NCBI GenBank assembly: GCA_019455245.1 | Contig: JACFMR010000008.1 | Coordinates: forward strand, 61,668 to 125,667 | Reading direction: 5' to 3' | From: Opitutaceae bacterium | Lineage (GTDB): Bacteria; Verrucomicrobiota; Verrucomicrobiia; Opitutales; Opitutaceae | DNA length: 64,000 bases | Part shown: positions 34,873 to 42,506 of the stretch, piece after piece | Layout: every line of letters begins with the position of its first letter | Numbering within the stretch: the first letter of the stretch is position 1 | Notes under the pieces: model-generated | The model's database searches: none | Told to the model about the DNA's origin: nothing | What the model saw: the letters and a program-made list of their open reading frames with translations, nothing else | Translations under genes and position numbers: made by a program

Positions 34873-35823
34873 TCAGCTCCACCAGACGATCAACACGGCG
34901 GTGACGGCGAAAGCCAGGGCCAGGGTGGCAAGGTACAAGCCAAGGGTCATGGTGGAGCGGATGAGGGACCCCGGCCAGGAACCGCCGAAAAGGTGTTTCA
35001 GCATCAAAAACGGATAGACCAGCAGCCAACCGTTGGCGGCGAGATTGAATCCGCTTTCGATCCCCCAACCCGGCAGGCCCAGCAAAAATGCCCAGCCGTC
35101 CGTCACCATCCACCAGATAAAGACAAAGGTGTGGAAATGCAGCGCCACGACCAGGTGCTGCAGATAGACCTGTCCGGAGCGGCGAAAAATGATCCGGGTG
35201 TAAAGCGCGAACAGGGGCAGGCAGACGAGCACCAGCTTGGGCATGGCCACCGCGAAGGTGTGGATCAGTTTTTCCTGGTTGTCCGGTTGGCTCAGGTGTT
35301 CGAGCTTGGCCTTCAACCCCGAGGCCGTGGGGTCCTTGGCGGAGGCGGCCTCCATCGCCCGGGCAAAGTCCCGGACTTGGTCGACATTGCGCCGGTCGGG
35401 TGCTTCCGCCCCGCCGGACGGTTCCGGTGCCTGCAATACACCGGATTCCTCCAACTGCTGCAGCACCGCGGGCGGGGTTTCCGCGGTCACGGTCGGCCGG
35501 TGCCGGGGCTCTTCGCCGAGGAAGGCGAGAAAGAAAAACAGGATGCTGACGAAAACGTAAAACCGGAAGGGCGGCACCTGGGAGGCCCGTTTGCCGGCAT
35601 TGAAGGCGGCGGTCAGCCGGCCGGGCTGAAAGAGCAGCGTGACGACGTTGCGAAACAGCTTCGTGTCGAAATGGAAAAATCCCTCCAAGGCCTCGATCAG
35701 CGTGTGGCTGAAGGAACGATGGACATCGAAATCGTGCTGGCCGCAGCGGTGGCAATACGGGCCTTGCAACGCGGAGCCGCAATTCTCGCAATGCGAGCGG
35801 GGCGGAGTGCCGGGGTGGGACAT
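34873..35823 (-). CDS. DUF3667-type zinc-ribbon membrane protein
   Basis: A 316-residue protein with an N-terminal zinc ribbon (CENCGSALQGPYCHRCGQHD, two Cys pairs), the conserved HTLIEALEGFFHFDTKLFRNVVTLLFQPG segment, and about five membrane helices: one near 88-105 (FRFYVFVSILFFFLAF) and the others after 190. A charged, Pro-rich soluble insert lies between. This is the DUF3667 layout; function unknown. The ATG at 35823 is used because the longer frame starts only with TTG. Transcribed toward rpmH with a 90-bp gap. Confidence 0.85.
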   Translation of the reverse strand: MSHPGTPPRSHCENCGSALQGPYCHRCGQHDFDVHRSFSHTLIEALEGFFHFDTKLFRNVVTLLFQPGRLTAAFNAGKRASQVPPFRFYVFVSILFFFLAFLGEEPRHRPTVTAETPPAVLQQLEESGVLQAPEPSGGAEAPDRRNVDQVRDFARAMEAASAKDPTASGLKAKLEHLSQPDNQEKLIHTFAVAMPKLVLVCLPLFALYTRIIFRRSGQVYLQHLVVALHFHTFVFIWWMVTDGWAFLLGLPGWGIESGFNLAANGWLLVYPFLMLKHLFGGSWPGSLIRSTMTLGLYLATLALAFAVTAVLIVWWS

Positions 35824-35880
35824 GCGCGCAGGCAAGCAACCGCCCGCCCCGCTGGCAATCCCGCGGATGGCCGGGATTGT

Positions 35881-37179
35881 TCAGACGTCTTCGTCCGGCG
35901 TTGGCGGCGGCTTGGCCGGGCGCAGCCGGCGGCCGAGGCTGCGGTCGATCTCCTCCAACTCGGGGTCGGGGATGCGGGTGAAGGCGATGCGCATCGGCGC
36001 GTAACCGGTCGAGCCGTGCGCGCCGCCGAAATAGACCGAGTTTTTGCCGAAGGTGCGGTTCAACCGGTCCACGGCGTGGAGGAGTTTGGCGTGCGTTTTT
36101 TCCTGATCGGCGGTGAAGAGATCCGCGGTGTGGTCGGCGCCGGGCAGCAGGCGGTGCAGCATGATGCCGACCTGCAACGGAGCGCCGCCGCGCAGCCGGG
36201 CCGGCCGCGCCGCCCACATGGCGTTGAGCACACGGGTGAAGTGCAGCGTGTCCTGCGTTTCGTTGAACGCACGGTCATCGCTCCACTGCCCGCCGTTGCG
36301 CCACTTCACGGTCACCTGCAGACCGCCGGCGAAGAAGCCTTCGTGCCGCAGGCGCATCGCGGCTTTTTGGAGCAGCCGGTGCAGGATCGCGAGCGCGGCT
36401 TCATCGTGCCGCAGTTCGGGCGGCAATACATGGCCGTGACCGATGGTCCGGTGTTTGACCGGGTCGCGTGCCAGCTCGACGCCGCGGATCAGGTCGTGAA
36501 ACCGCGCGCCCTCGACTCCGCCCCATATGGCGCGCAGCCGGTCGCGGCCGGCGGCGTAGAGCTGCGCCACGTCACGGATGCCGGCGGCGTGCAGGCGCTG
36601 CTCCATGTTGGCGCCGATGCCGGTGAAATCGCCGAGCGCCACGCCGCGGCGAATCAGCTCCGCGGGCAGATCGGTTTCGTCGAAGACGACCAGCCCGTCG
36701 GGCTTTTCCAGGTCGGAGGCGAGCTTGGCGAGGAGCCAGTTGGGGCCGATGCCGATCGAACTGCGCAGGTGCGGGCCGACCTCGCGCGCAATCGCGGCCT
36801 TGATGCGGCCGGCCAGCGCGACGGCGTGGGCCCGCTCGCGCAGACTGCCGGTGAGTTCGCATTCGAGCTCGTCGATCGACTGCACCTTCGCGACCGGCAC
36901 GCAGCGCTCCACGACCGCCCGCAATTTGCGATGGTAGTCGATGTAGACCTCCGGCCGCGATTCGACCACGACCAACCCGGGGATCAGGCGGCGCGCCTCG
37001 GCCACGCGGACGTTGCGTTTCAGGCCCGCCGCCTTCGCTTCCAGGCTGACCGCGATCGCCCCGGTGGTCTCGGCCATGACCGGCACGACGATCACGGGTT
37101 GCCCGCGCAACTCCGGTCGCTCCTGTTGTTCGACCGAGGCGAAGTAGGAGTTGAAGTCGATGGCGAGGGCGCGGAGCAC
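35881..37179 (-). CDS. Y-family DNA polymerase (DinB/UmuC-like)
   Basis: A 432-residue translesion polymerase. The palm begins ALAIDFNSYFASVEQQERPELRGQPVIVVP, with catalytic Asp8 and the YF steric-gate position; the second catalytic pair lies in KVQSIDELECELTG near residues 100-105. HhH-like thumb residues (IGANMEQRLHAAGI) and a little-finger domain with conserved LRGGAPLQVGIMLHRLLPG follow. It is closer to the UmuC/DinB-like branch common in Bacteroidetes and Verrucomicrobia than to E. coli DinB. No partner (UmuD, ImuA, LexA) is adjacent. The C-terminal tail is Pro-rich without a clear clamp-binding motif. Confidence 0.88.
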   Translation of the reverse strand: MLRALAIDFNSYFASVEQQERPELRGQPVIVVPVMAETTGAIAVSLEAKAAGLKRNVRVAEARRLIPGLVVVESRPEVYIDYHRKLRAVVERCVPVAKVQSIDELECELTGSLRERAHAVALAGRIKAAIAREVGPHLRSSIGIGPNWLLAKLASDLEKPDGLVVFDETDLPAELIRRGVALGDFTGIGANMEQRLHAAGIRDVAQLYAAGRDRLRAIWGGVEGARFHDLIRGVELARDPVKHRTIGHGHVLPPELRHDEAALAILHRLLQKAAMRLRHEGFFAGGLQVTVKWRNGGQWSDDRAFNETQDTLHFTRVLNAMWAARPARLRGGAPLQVGIMLHRLLPGADHTADLFTADQEKTHAKLLHAVDRLNRTFGKNSVYFGGAHGSTGYAPMRIAFTRIPDPELEEIDRSLGRRLRPAKPPPTPDEDV

Positions 37180-37356
37180 GGGGCGATTTTCCCCTCCGGC
37201 GGTGTCGCTGTCAAACGGCCGGAGTCCCGCGCAGGTTGGCGGCGATTTGAGGTGTGTTTGGCGGGAAAAGTGTTAGGTTGTGGACAACCAAAACGGATCA
37301 GCCCCGCACCGATGGGCGGTTCATCCCTGCGGGTTGTTCCCCGAAAGGAGCAAGCC

Positions 37357-37788
37357 ATGAAAACGAACCAAATGATGACGGTCGGGGTGCTCGCGATAAT
37401 GTTGCTGGCCGGTTGCGGTCCCGGTCAGGACAAACGGGCGGTGTTTGTTTTTCCCGAGGGCGATGCCCTCCGCGGCCGGGAGACTTTTGTGGCCCTGAGG
37501 TGTCACGAGTGCCACCGCATTGACGGCGAGGCCGGACTGCCGGCCCCGGTCTGGTCGGCCGAAAAAGTCGTGGTGCTCGGCGGCGAGGTGCCGCGGCCGC
37601 TCAGCTACGGCCAGTTGGTCACCGCGGTGATTCATCCCGACTACGATCTGGCGAAACACAGCGACATGCGCATGCCCTCCTACAACGAAACCATGACCGT
37701 CGGGCAGATGCTCGACCTCGTCACGTTCCTGCAGCCGCACTACAAGCGGCTCCAGCCGGTTTACAGCGACCAATACTTCCTGCATTGA
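37357..37788 (+). CDS. Cytochrome c-type lipoprotein
   Basis: A 143-residue exported haem protein. The signal peptide ends in a lipobox LAGC (Cys19), so it is probably lipid-anchored. The haem site is CHECH near residues 49-53 and the likely distal ligand is a Met in DMRMPSYNETMT. LRGRETFVALRCHECHRIDGE is typical of short class I cytochromes c. A strong Shine-Dalgarno AAGGAG lies about eight bases before the ATG at 37357, unlike most genes here. No oxidase or dehydrogenase is adjacent, so its redox partner is unknown. Confidence 0.88.
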   Translation: MKTNQMMTVGVLAIMLLAGCGPGQDKRAVFVFPEGDALRGRETFVALRCHECHRIDGEAGLPAPVWSAEKVVVLGGEVPRPLSYGQLVTAVIHPDYDLAKHSDMRMPSYNETMTVGQMLDLVTFLQPHYKRLQPVYSDQYFLH

Positions 37789-37908
37789 GCGGGCCGGGTC
37801 TTCGCGGTGCCGTCGCCGACCGCCGGGCCGGCGCATGTGGCGGTGCCGTGAATTGCGCTGTCCAACCGGGGGCCTTTTGCTCATCGTCCACCGGTGCAAA
37901 TCACCCCG

Positions 37909-38928
37909 ATGATCGCGATGCTGGTCTATGTTGTGCGTCTGTGGGAGGGAGAGTATTACACGCGCGACGTGAGCGGCGGAGTGGAAACTGTGCCGGTGCA
38001 GAGCCGGCTGTGGCGGATCCAAGCCGATGGCAGCGGCCGCATGCCGTTGACGGGTGGCGCAGGGCGGGACGAGCATCCGCTGGTCTCACCGGATGGGCGG
38101 TGGATTTACTACCAGACCAATCCGGGCAACCGCTGGCAAATCCGCCGCCTGCGCACCGATGGCACCGGGACTGTTTTGGTGGCGCCGGCGGATCCCGCGC
38201 ATCACGCGTATGGCGCGGTGTTGGCGCGCGCGGGCGGATTTTTGACCTGGACCCGGCAGGCCGGACGGGAGGGGGAGGTGGTGCTGTCGGCCGCTGACGG
38301 TTCCGAGTCGCGGCCGATTGCGCCCGACTGGGGCTATGTTTACATGGCGGCGCCGGACGCGACCGGGCAACAGGTCGTGTTTTCGGGTCCGGCGCGCGGT
38401 TACCGGCTGGGCCTCGCCCGGGCACCGGATTGGCAACCGGTCCTGTTGACGCCGGATCACCCCGACAGCTACGTGCCGCAATTCACGCCGGACGGCCGCA
38501 CCGTGGTCTTCATCCGCCGGGACGGCGGACTTTACCGCATCGAAGCCGACGGCACGCGGCTGCAACGACTGGCCGAGGGCGTGCAGGTGGAATTTTTCCT
38601 CACGCCGGAGGACAAACACGGCTCGACGGATGGGCCGTCGATTTCGCCTGATGGCACGCGGATCGCCTTTGTCCGGAGTGAACCCAAGCGGCCGCCGCAA
38701 ATCGCGGTGGTGAACATCGACGGCTCGGATCTGCGGGTGCTGACCGACCTGCCCGGCACCTGCGGTCGCATGCAATGGAGCCCGGACGGCCGGTGGCTGG
38801 CCTTTGTGTCGTTCGTGGGGCGGTGGCCGCAATTGTGGGTGATGCCGGCCGACGCGTCGGCCCCGCCGCGGCAAATTACGCAGGAGCAGGGCGCGGTCTA
38901 TGCCTTAAGCTGGATTCCCGCCGCATAA
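37909..38928 (+). CDS. TolB-like beta-propeller protein (PD40 repeats)
   Basis: A 339-residue repeat protein with WD40-like/PD40 blades. Recognisable blade endings are HPLVSPDGRWIYYQTN, VPQFTPDGRTVVFIRRDGGLY, GPSISPDGTRIAFVRSE and MQWSPDGRWLAFVSFVG, about 45 residues apart. It lacks the amidohydrolase or peptidase domains that sometimes accompany such propellers; the role is unknown. No signal peptide is clear. The ATG at 37909 is one of three close starts (GTG 37894, ATG 37918) with no ribosome binding site to decide between them. Confidence 0.78.
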   Translation: MIAMLVYVVRLWEGEYYTRDVSGGVETVPVQSRLWRIQADGSGRMPLTGGAGRDEHPLVSPDGRWIYYQTNPGNRWQIRRLRTDGTGTVLVAPADPAHHAYGAVLARAGGFLTWTRQAGREGEVVLSAADGSESRPIAPDWGYVYMAAPDATGQQVVFSGPARGYRLGLARAPDWQPVLLTPDHPDSYVPQFTPDGRTVVFIRRDGGLYRIEADGTRLQRLAEGVQVEFFLTPEDKHGSTDGPSISPDGTRIAFVRSEPKRPPQIAVVNIDGSDLRVLTDLPGTCGRMQWSPDGRWLAFVSFVGRWPQLWVMPADASAPPRQITQEQGAVYALSWIPAA

Positions 38929-38945
38929 ACGGGTCAGCTTGCACC

Positions 38946-39380
38946 ATGCACATCGCAGTCATCGCCGACACGCACGACCGCATGCCCGCCGGGTTGGCCA
39001 AGCGTTTGAAACATGCGGATGAGATCTGGCACCTGGGCGACGTGTGCGATCCGGCGACGCTGGTGGAAATCGAGCAGCTGGGCATTCCGCTGCGCGTGCT
39101 GCTGGGCAACTGCGATTCGCACCTGGTGTGGCCGTTGGAACTCACGTTGGAGCGCGAGGGCGTGTTGTTTTACCTGACGCACATCCCGCCGTTGCGCGCG
39201 CCGCCGGGCGTCGCCGCGGTGCTACACGGCCATACGCATGTGCCGCGTGACGAAATACGGCACGGCGTGCGTTGGTTGAATCCCGGCTGCATCAGCCGGC
39301 CGCGCGGCATGCCGCCAAGTTTTGCCTGGTTGGAAGTAAGCCACGGCAAGTTGACGCACTGGAAATTCATGCGAGTCTGA
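38946..39380 (+). CDS. YfcE/MJ0936-family metallophosphoesterase
   Basis: A 144-residue calcineurin-like phosphoesterase. Metal-binding motifs are in order: IADTHD (motif I), WHLGDVCDP (II), LLGNCDSH (III), LTHIPP (IV) and LHGHTHVP (V). This matches the YfcE/MJ0936 group of small phosphodiesterases; the physiological substrate is not defined. The ATG at 38946 gives the standard MHIAVIADTHD start. It follows the propeller gene by 17 bp and precedes a CDP-alcohol transferase by 7 bp, so it lies in an operon. Confidence 0.92.
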   Translation: MHIAVIADTHDRMPAGLAKRLKHADEIWHLGDVCDPATLVEIEQLGIPLRVLLGNCDSHLVWPLELTLEREGVLFYLTHIPPLRAPPGVAAVLHGHTHVPRDEIRHGVRWLNPGCISRPRGMPPSFAWLEVSHGKLTHWKFMRV

Positions 39381-39387
39381 CATCACC

Positions 39388-39999
39388 ATGCCCGCCCGGA
39401 GCCGATCGTCGCTGCCCAACCTGCTCAGCGCCGCGCGCATCCTGCTGATGCCAACGGCGCTCACGGCCGCGCTGGCGGGCTCGAAGCCATGGTTTGTGAC
39501 CCTGCTGGCGGTGGCGCTGGCGACGGATGCGATCGACGGTTTCATTGCGCGCTGGCTGCGGGCCGAGTCGGACTTCGGGCGCAAGCTCGACAGCGCGGCC
39601 GACTACCTGACGCTGCTGCTCGGCTTGGCGGGCATCGCGCTGCTCTGGCCGGACATCATGCACCGCGAACTGCCGTGGGTGGCGGCGGGGCTCACGATGT
39701 TTTTCGCGGTCATCGTCTTTGGGTTTCTGCGGCTGGGCCGCGCGCCGTGTTATCACACGCGGCTGGCCAAGGTGTCCGCCGTTTCGTGCGCGCTGTCGCT
39801 GGTGCCGCTGTTGGGCGAATGGACCGCGACGCCGTTCCATGTGGCGATGGTCCTGCAGATCATCGGCGGAGTGGAGGAACTGGCGATTGCACTGCTCGTG
39901 CCGTGGCACGTGGGCGAAGTGCCGACCGTGGTGCACGCGCTGAGACTCCGCCGGCGTCACCTGGCGTTGACGAAACCGGGCGCCACGGCCACTCCCTGA
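39388..39999 (+). CDS. CDP-alcohol phosphatidyltransferase family protein
   Basis: A 203-residue membrane enzyme that transfers a phosphatidyl or similar group from CDP-linked donors. The catalytic signature DG-x2-AR-x8-G-x3-D-x3-D is complete in DAIDGFIARWLRAESDFGRKLDSAADY (within residues 48-74). Helices flank it on both sides. It resembles PgsA/cardiolipin-synthase-like members; the acceptor alcohol cannot be fixed. It lies in the plus-strand run with the phosphoesterase (7 bp) and the peptidase gene (4 bp). Confidence 0.9.
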   Translation: MPARSRSSLPNLLSAARILLMPTALTAALAGSKPWFVTLLAVALATDAIDGFIARWLRAESDFGRKLDSAADYLTLLLGLAGIALLWPDIMHRELPWVAAGLTMFFAVIVFGFLRLGRAPCYHTRLAKVSAVSCALSLVPLLGEWTATPFHVAMVLQIIGGVEELAIALLVPWHVGEVPTVVHALRLRRRHLALTKPGATATP

Positions 40000-40003
40000 T
40001 CCG

Positions 40004-40738
40004 ATGCCCGGAGACACGCAACAGGTTGAGCTGGATTTCTGCGCTCCCGTCGCGCCGGTGGCACCGGTGCCGGAGGGCCGGGTGCTCTTTCAACGCAGCC
40101 CGCGGGCGCGGCATTACCGGCTGACGCTGCGGCGCGACGGCACCGCGGTGGCCACGATTCCGTTGCGCGGTTCGCAACGCGAGGCGGAGCAGTTCGTCGC
40201 CCAGCATGGCGACTGGCTGGAGCGCGCCCGTGCCCGCCAAGCCCGGCGTCCGCGCGGCGCGGAGGTGTGGACGGTGGGCACGCATGTGCTCTGGCGCGGG
40301 GAGCTGACGGAAATCCGCATCGCGGTGTCCGGTGCGCGTCCGCAGATCTGCCTGGCCGCGGATGTTTTTCGCGTGCCCGGCCTGACCGGCGACCTGCGGC
40401 CGACACTGGAGGCGCATTTCGCGCGCCGCGCGCGGGTCGAGCTGCCGGCCCGCACGTGGGAACTCGCGGCGGTGACCGGTATGGAGGTGAAACAGGTGAC
40501 CGTGCGCAACCAGCGCTCGCGCTGGGGCTCGTGCTCGGCCAACGGCACCATCTCGCTCAACTGGCGGTTGGTGCAGACGCCGGATTTTGTGCGCGACTAC
40601 ATCATCCTCCACGAACTGATGCACCGGCGGGAGATGAACCACTCGGCGCGTTTCTGGACGCACGTCGAGGAAGCCTGCCCCGCCTGGCGCGACGCCGAGC
40701 GTTGGCTCAAGCGCAACGGCGGCCTGCTGGGGCTGTGA
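40004..40738 (+). CDS. YgjP-like (DUF45) metallopeptidase
   Basis: A 244-residue SprT/M48-related zinc peptidase-like protein. The C-terminal zinc motif is ILHELMHRREMNHSARFW (HExxH plus a downstream His), preceded by the family hallmark RNQRSRWGSCSANGTISLNWRL. The N-terminal half is a beta-rich, Arg-rich domain. Function of the family is poorly defined. The start at 40004 lies four bases after the CDP-alcohol transferase stop, and the gene ends 13 bp before the convergent FKBP gene. Confidence 0.9.
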   Translation: MPGDTQQVELDFCAPVAPVAPVPEGRVLFQRSPRARHYRLTLRRDGTAVATIPLRGSQREAEQFVAQHGDWLERARARQARRPRGAEVWTVGTHVLWRGELTEIRIAVSGARPQICLAADVFRVPGLTGDLRPTLEAHFARRARVELPARTWELAAVTGMEVKQVTVRNQRSRWGSCSANGTISLNWRLVQTPDFVRDYIILHELMHRREMNHSARFWTHVEEACPAWRDAERWLKRNGGLLGL

Positions 40739-40751
40739 GCGGCGCCCCGCT

Positions 40752-41285
40752 TCAGCGCACCTCGACCAATTCCACGTCGAAGATCAGCGTGGCGCGCGGT
40801 GGGATGCGTGGCGGCCGGCCGTTGACGCCGTAGCCCAACCAGTGCGGCACGATCAGCGTGCGCTTGTCGCCCTGCCGCATTTGGAGAATGGCTTCGTCCC
40901 AGCCGAGGATCACCTCGCCGCGACCGGCGCGAAACGTGAACGGCGTGCCGCGTTTCAGCGAGCTGTCGAACACCGTGCCGTCGATGAGGCGGCCCTCGTA
41001 GTGCACCGCCACCTCGCGGCCGGGTTGCGCCGCCGGGCCGTTGCCGGCCTGCCGCAGCACATACATGAGACCGGAGGTGAGCCGCCGGGCCTCGGGAAAC
41101 TCGCGCCGGATGATGGTCGCATCGTCCATGCTCAGCTCGGGCATGCCCTGGCTTTCCAGCGCCAGCCGCATGGTACTGTTGATCGGCTCGCCGGGATTCT
41201 TGCGGGCAAACATGCCCGAACGCACGACCAGGGCGAGGGTCAGCAAACCGAGACCGATCAGGATGAAAATGACGAATGTGCGCAT
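40752..41285 (-). CDS. FKBP-type peptidyl-prolyl isomerase, membrane-anchored
   Basis: A 177-residue protein with an N-terminal membrane anchor (MRTFVIFILIGLGLLTLALVV) and a C-terminal FKBP domain: SGLMYVLRQAGNGPAAQPGREVAVHYEGRLIDGTVFDSS and IPPRATLIFDVELVEV are its conserved first and last strands, with GWDEAILQMRQGDKRTLIVP between. It is likely a periplasmic folding catalyst. GYGVNGRPPRIPP replaces the usual GYGE..PP.IP. It is followed upstream by the cyclophilin gene on the same strand (40 bp), giving two isomerases of different folds together. Confidence 0.93.
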   Translation of the reverse strand: MRTFVIFILIGLGLLTLALVVRSGMFARKNPGEPINSTMRLALESQGMPELSMDDATIIRREFPEARRLTSGLMYVLRQAGNGPAAQPGREVAVHYEGRLIDGTVFDSSLKRGTPFTFRAGRGEVILGWDEAILQMRQGDKRTLIVPHWLGYGVNGRPPRIPPRATLIFDVELVEVR

Positions 41286-41325
41286 GGGAAGGCCGGACCT
41301 TAGCGGCGCCGGTCACGGGTGCAAG

Positions 41326-42489
41326 TCAGGGCCGCGGTTCAAACCGATCGAACAGTACCCCGATCATCGCGTCCATCCGGCATTTGACCCGGTCGGGCTC
41401 GGCGAACGGCCGGCCTGCGGCGACGGCCTGCGCGGCGTTTTCGCGCATCAATTGCTCCGCGCGCGTCTCGGCCTCCGCGATCAGCGCCTGTTTCGCGCGA
41501 TGCAGCGCACCGCCCTGCATCCATTCCTGCATGGTGCCGGCGCGACCCATCAAAAGCGGCAGTTCGTTTTCGCCGATCCACAGGCCCCATTGGCCGGTGT
41601 CGGCGGACCACGTGGCCACGATCCCGCTGGTGGTGAAGCCCAGGCGCTGCGCCAGCCGTCCGGTGAAGGTGCCCGGCCGCTGCGCGGGCGTCTCGGGTTG
41701 ATAAACCGCCGCAGGCCGCACCAAAATCCGCAGCCCGGTCGCGCGCTCGAAGTTGGCCAGTTGATAATTGAAATACACCGCCCGCGGCGGCTCGGTCGGC
41801 AGCAGCCCGTCGGGATCGTCAAAATGTGCCTCCGGTCCGGGTTCGCCGGCGCCGGCATATGGCCGGGCGGCGGCGCGCAGCGCGGTGAAGGCCGCCTCGT
41901 CGTTTCCGAAGGTCTGCGCCGCCGCGCCGATTCGGTGGATGCGCACGGCGGTGATGGCGTCGCCCGGCTGGATCAGTGGCAGCACCTCGAATCCGCGCAC
42001 CGTGCGGCCGAAAACGCTGTGCAGGTAGTTGAGCCGGTTGACGGGCCGCAGCGTGAGGAAAAACTGCGAGCCGTTGGTGTCGGGTCCGGCGTTGGCCATC
42101 GAGAGAATCCCGACGGCATCATGCCGCAGCCCGGGTGCAAATTCGTCGGGAAATTCATAACCGGGTCCGCCTTCGCCCGTGCCTGCGGGATCGCCGCCCT
42201 GCACCACGAAGTCCGGCACCACGCGGTGAAACGTCAGCCCGTCATAAAACGGCTCGCGCGGCTCCGGTCCGAGCCGGCCCTCGGCCAGCCCGGTGAAGTT
42301 TGCCACCGTGAGCGGAGCTTGTGCAAAAAACAGTTTACAGGTGAAACTGCCGCGCGGCGTTTCGAATTCCGCATACAAACCGTCCGGCAGCGGCTGGGCT
42401 TCGCCGGCCGGCAAACGGGCACAACCCAGCACCAGCACAGCCAGGCCGAGAAACATGGTCCGCACGCGGGGTGAACGTGGAACGGGCAT
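41326..42489 (-). CDS. Cyclophilin-type peptidyl-prolyl isomerase lipoprotein with C-terminal extension
   Basis: A 387-residue exported protein. The start has Arg residues, a hydrophobic core and a lipobox VLGC (Cys23), so it is probably a lipoprotein. Residues 38-195 form the cyclophilin domain: FYDGLTFHRVVPDFVVQGGDPAGTG (catalytic Arg) and GILSMANAGPDTNGSQFFLTL. About 190 residues follow that are not part of the fold and end with an AEAETRAEQLMRENAAQAVAAG helix; their role is unknown. An alternative ATG at 42456 would shorten the signal. A truncated RHS frame starts just 18 bp beyond its start codon on the opposite strand. Confidence 0.9.
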   Translation of the reverse strand: MPVPRSPRVRTMFLGLAVLVLGCARLPAGEAQPLPDGLYAEFETPRGSFTCKLFFAQAPLTVANFTGLAEGRLGPEPREPFYDGLTFHRVVPDFVVQGGDPAGTGEGGPGYEFPDEFAPGLRHDAVGILSMANAGPDTNGSQFFLTLRPVNRLNYLHSVFGRTVRGFEVLPLIQPGDAITAVRIHRIGAAAQTFGNDEAAFTALRAAARPYAGAGEPGPEAHFDDPDGLLPTEPPRAVYFNYQLANFERATGLRILVRPAAVYQPETPAQRPGTFTGRLAQRLGFTTSGIVATWSADTGQWGLWIGENELPLLMGRAGTMQEWMQGGALHRAKQALIAEAETRAEQLMRENAAQAVAAGRPFAEPDRVKCRMDAMIGVLFDRFEPRP

Positions 42490-42506
42490 GGCGAAACCAT
42501 GCGTGA

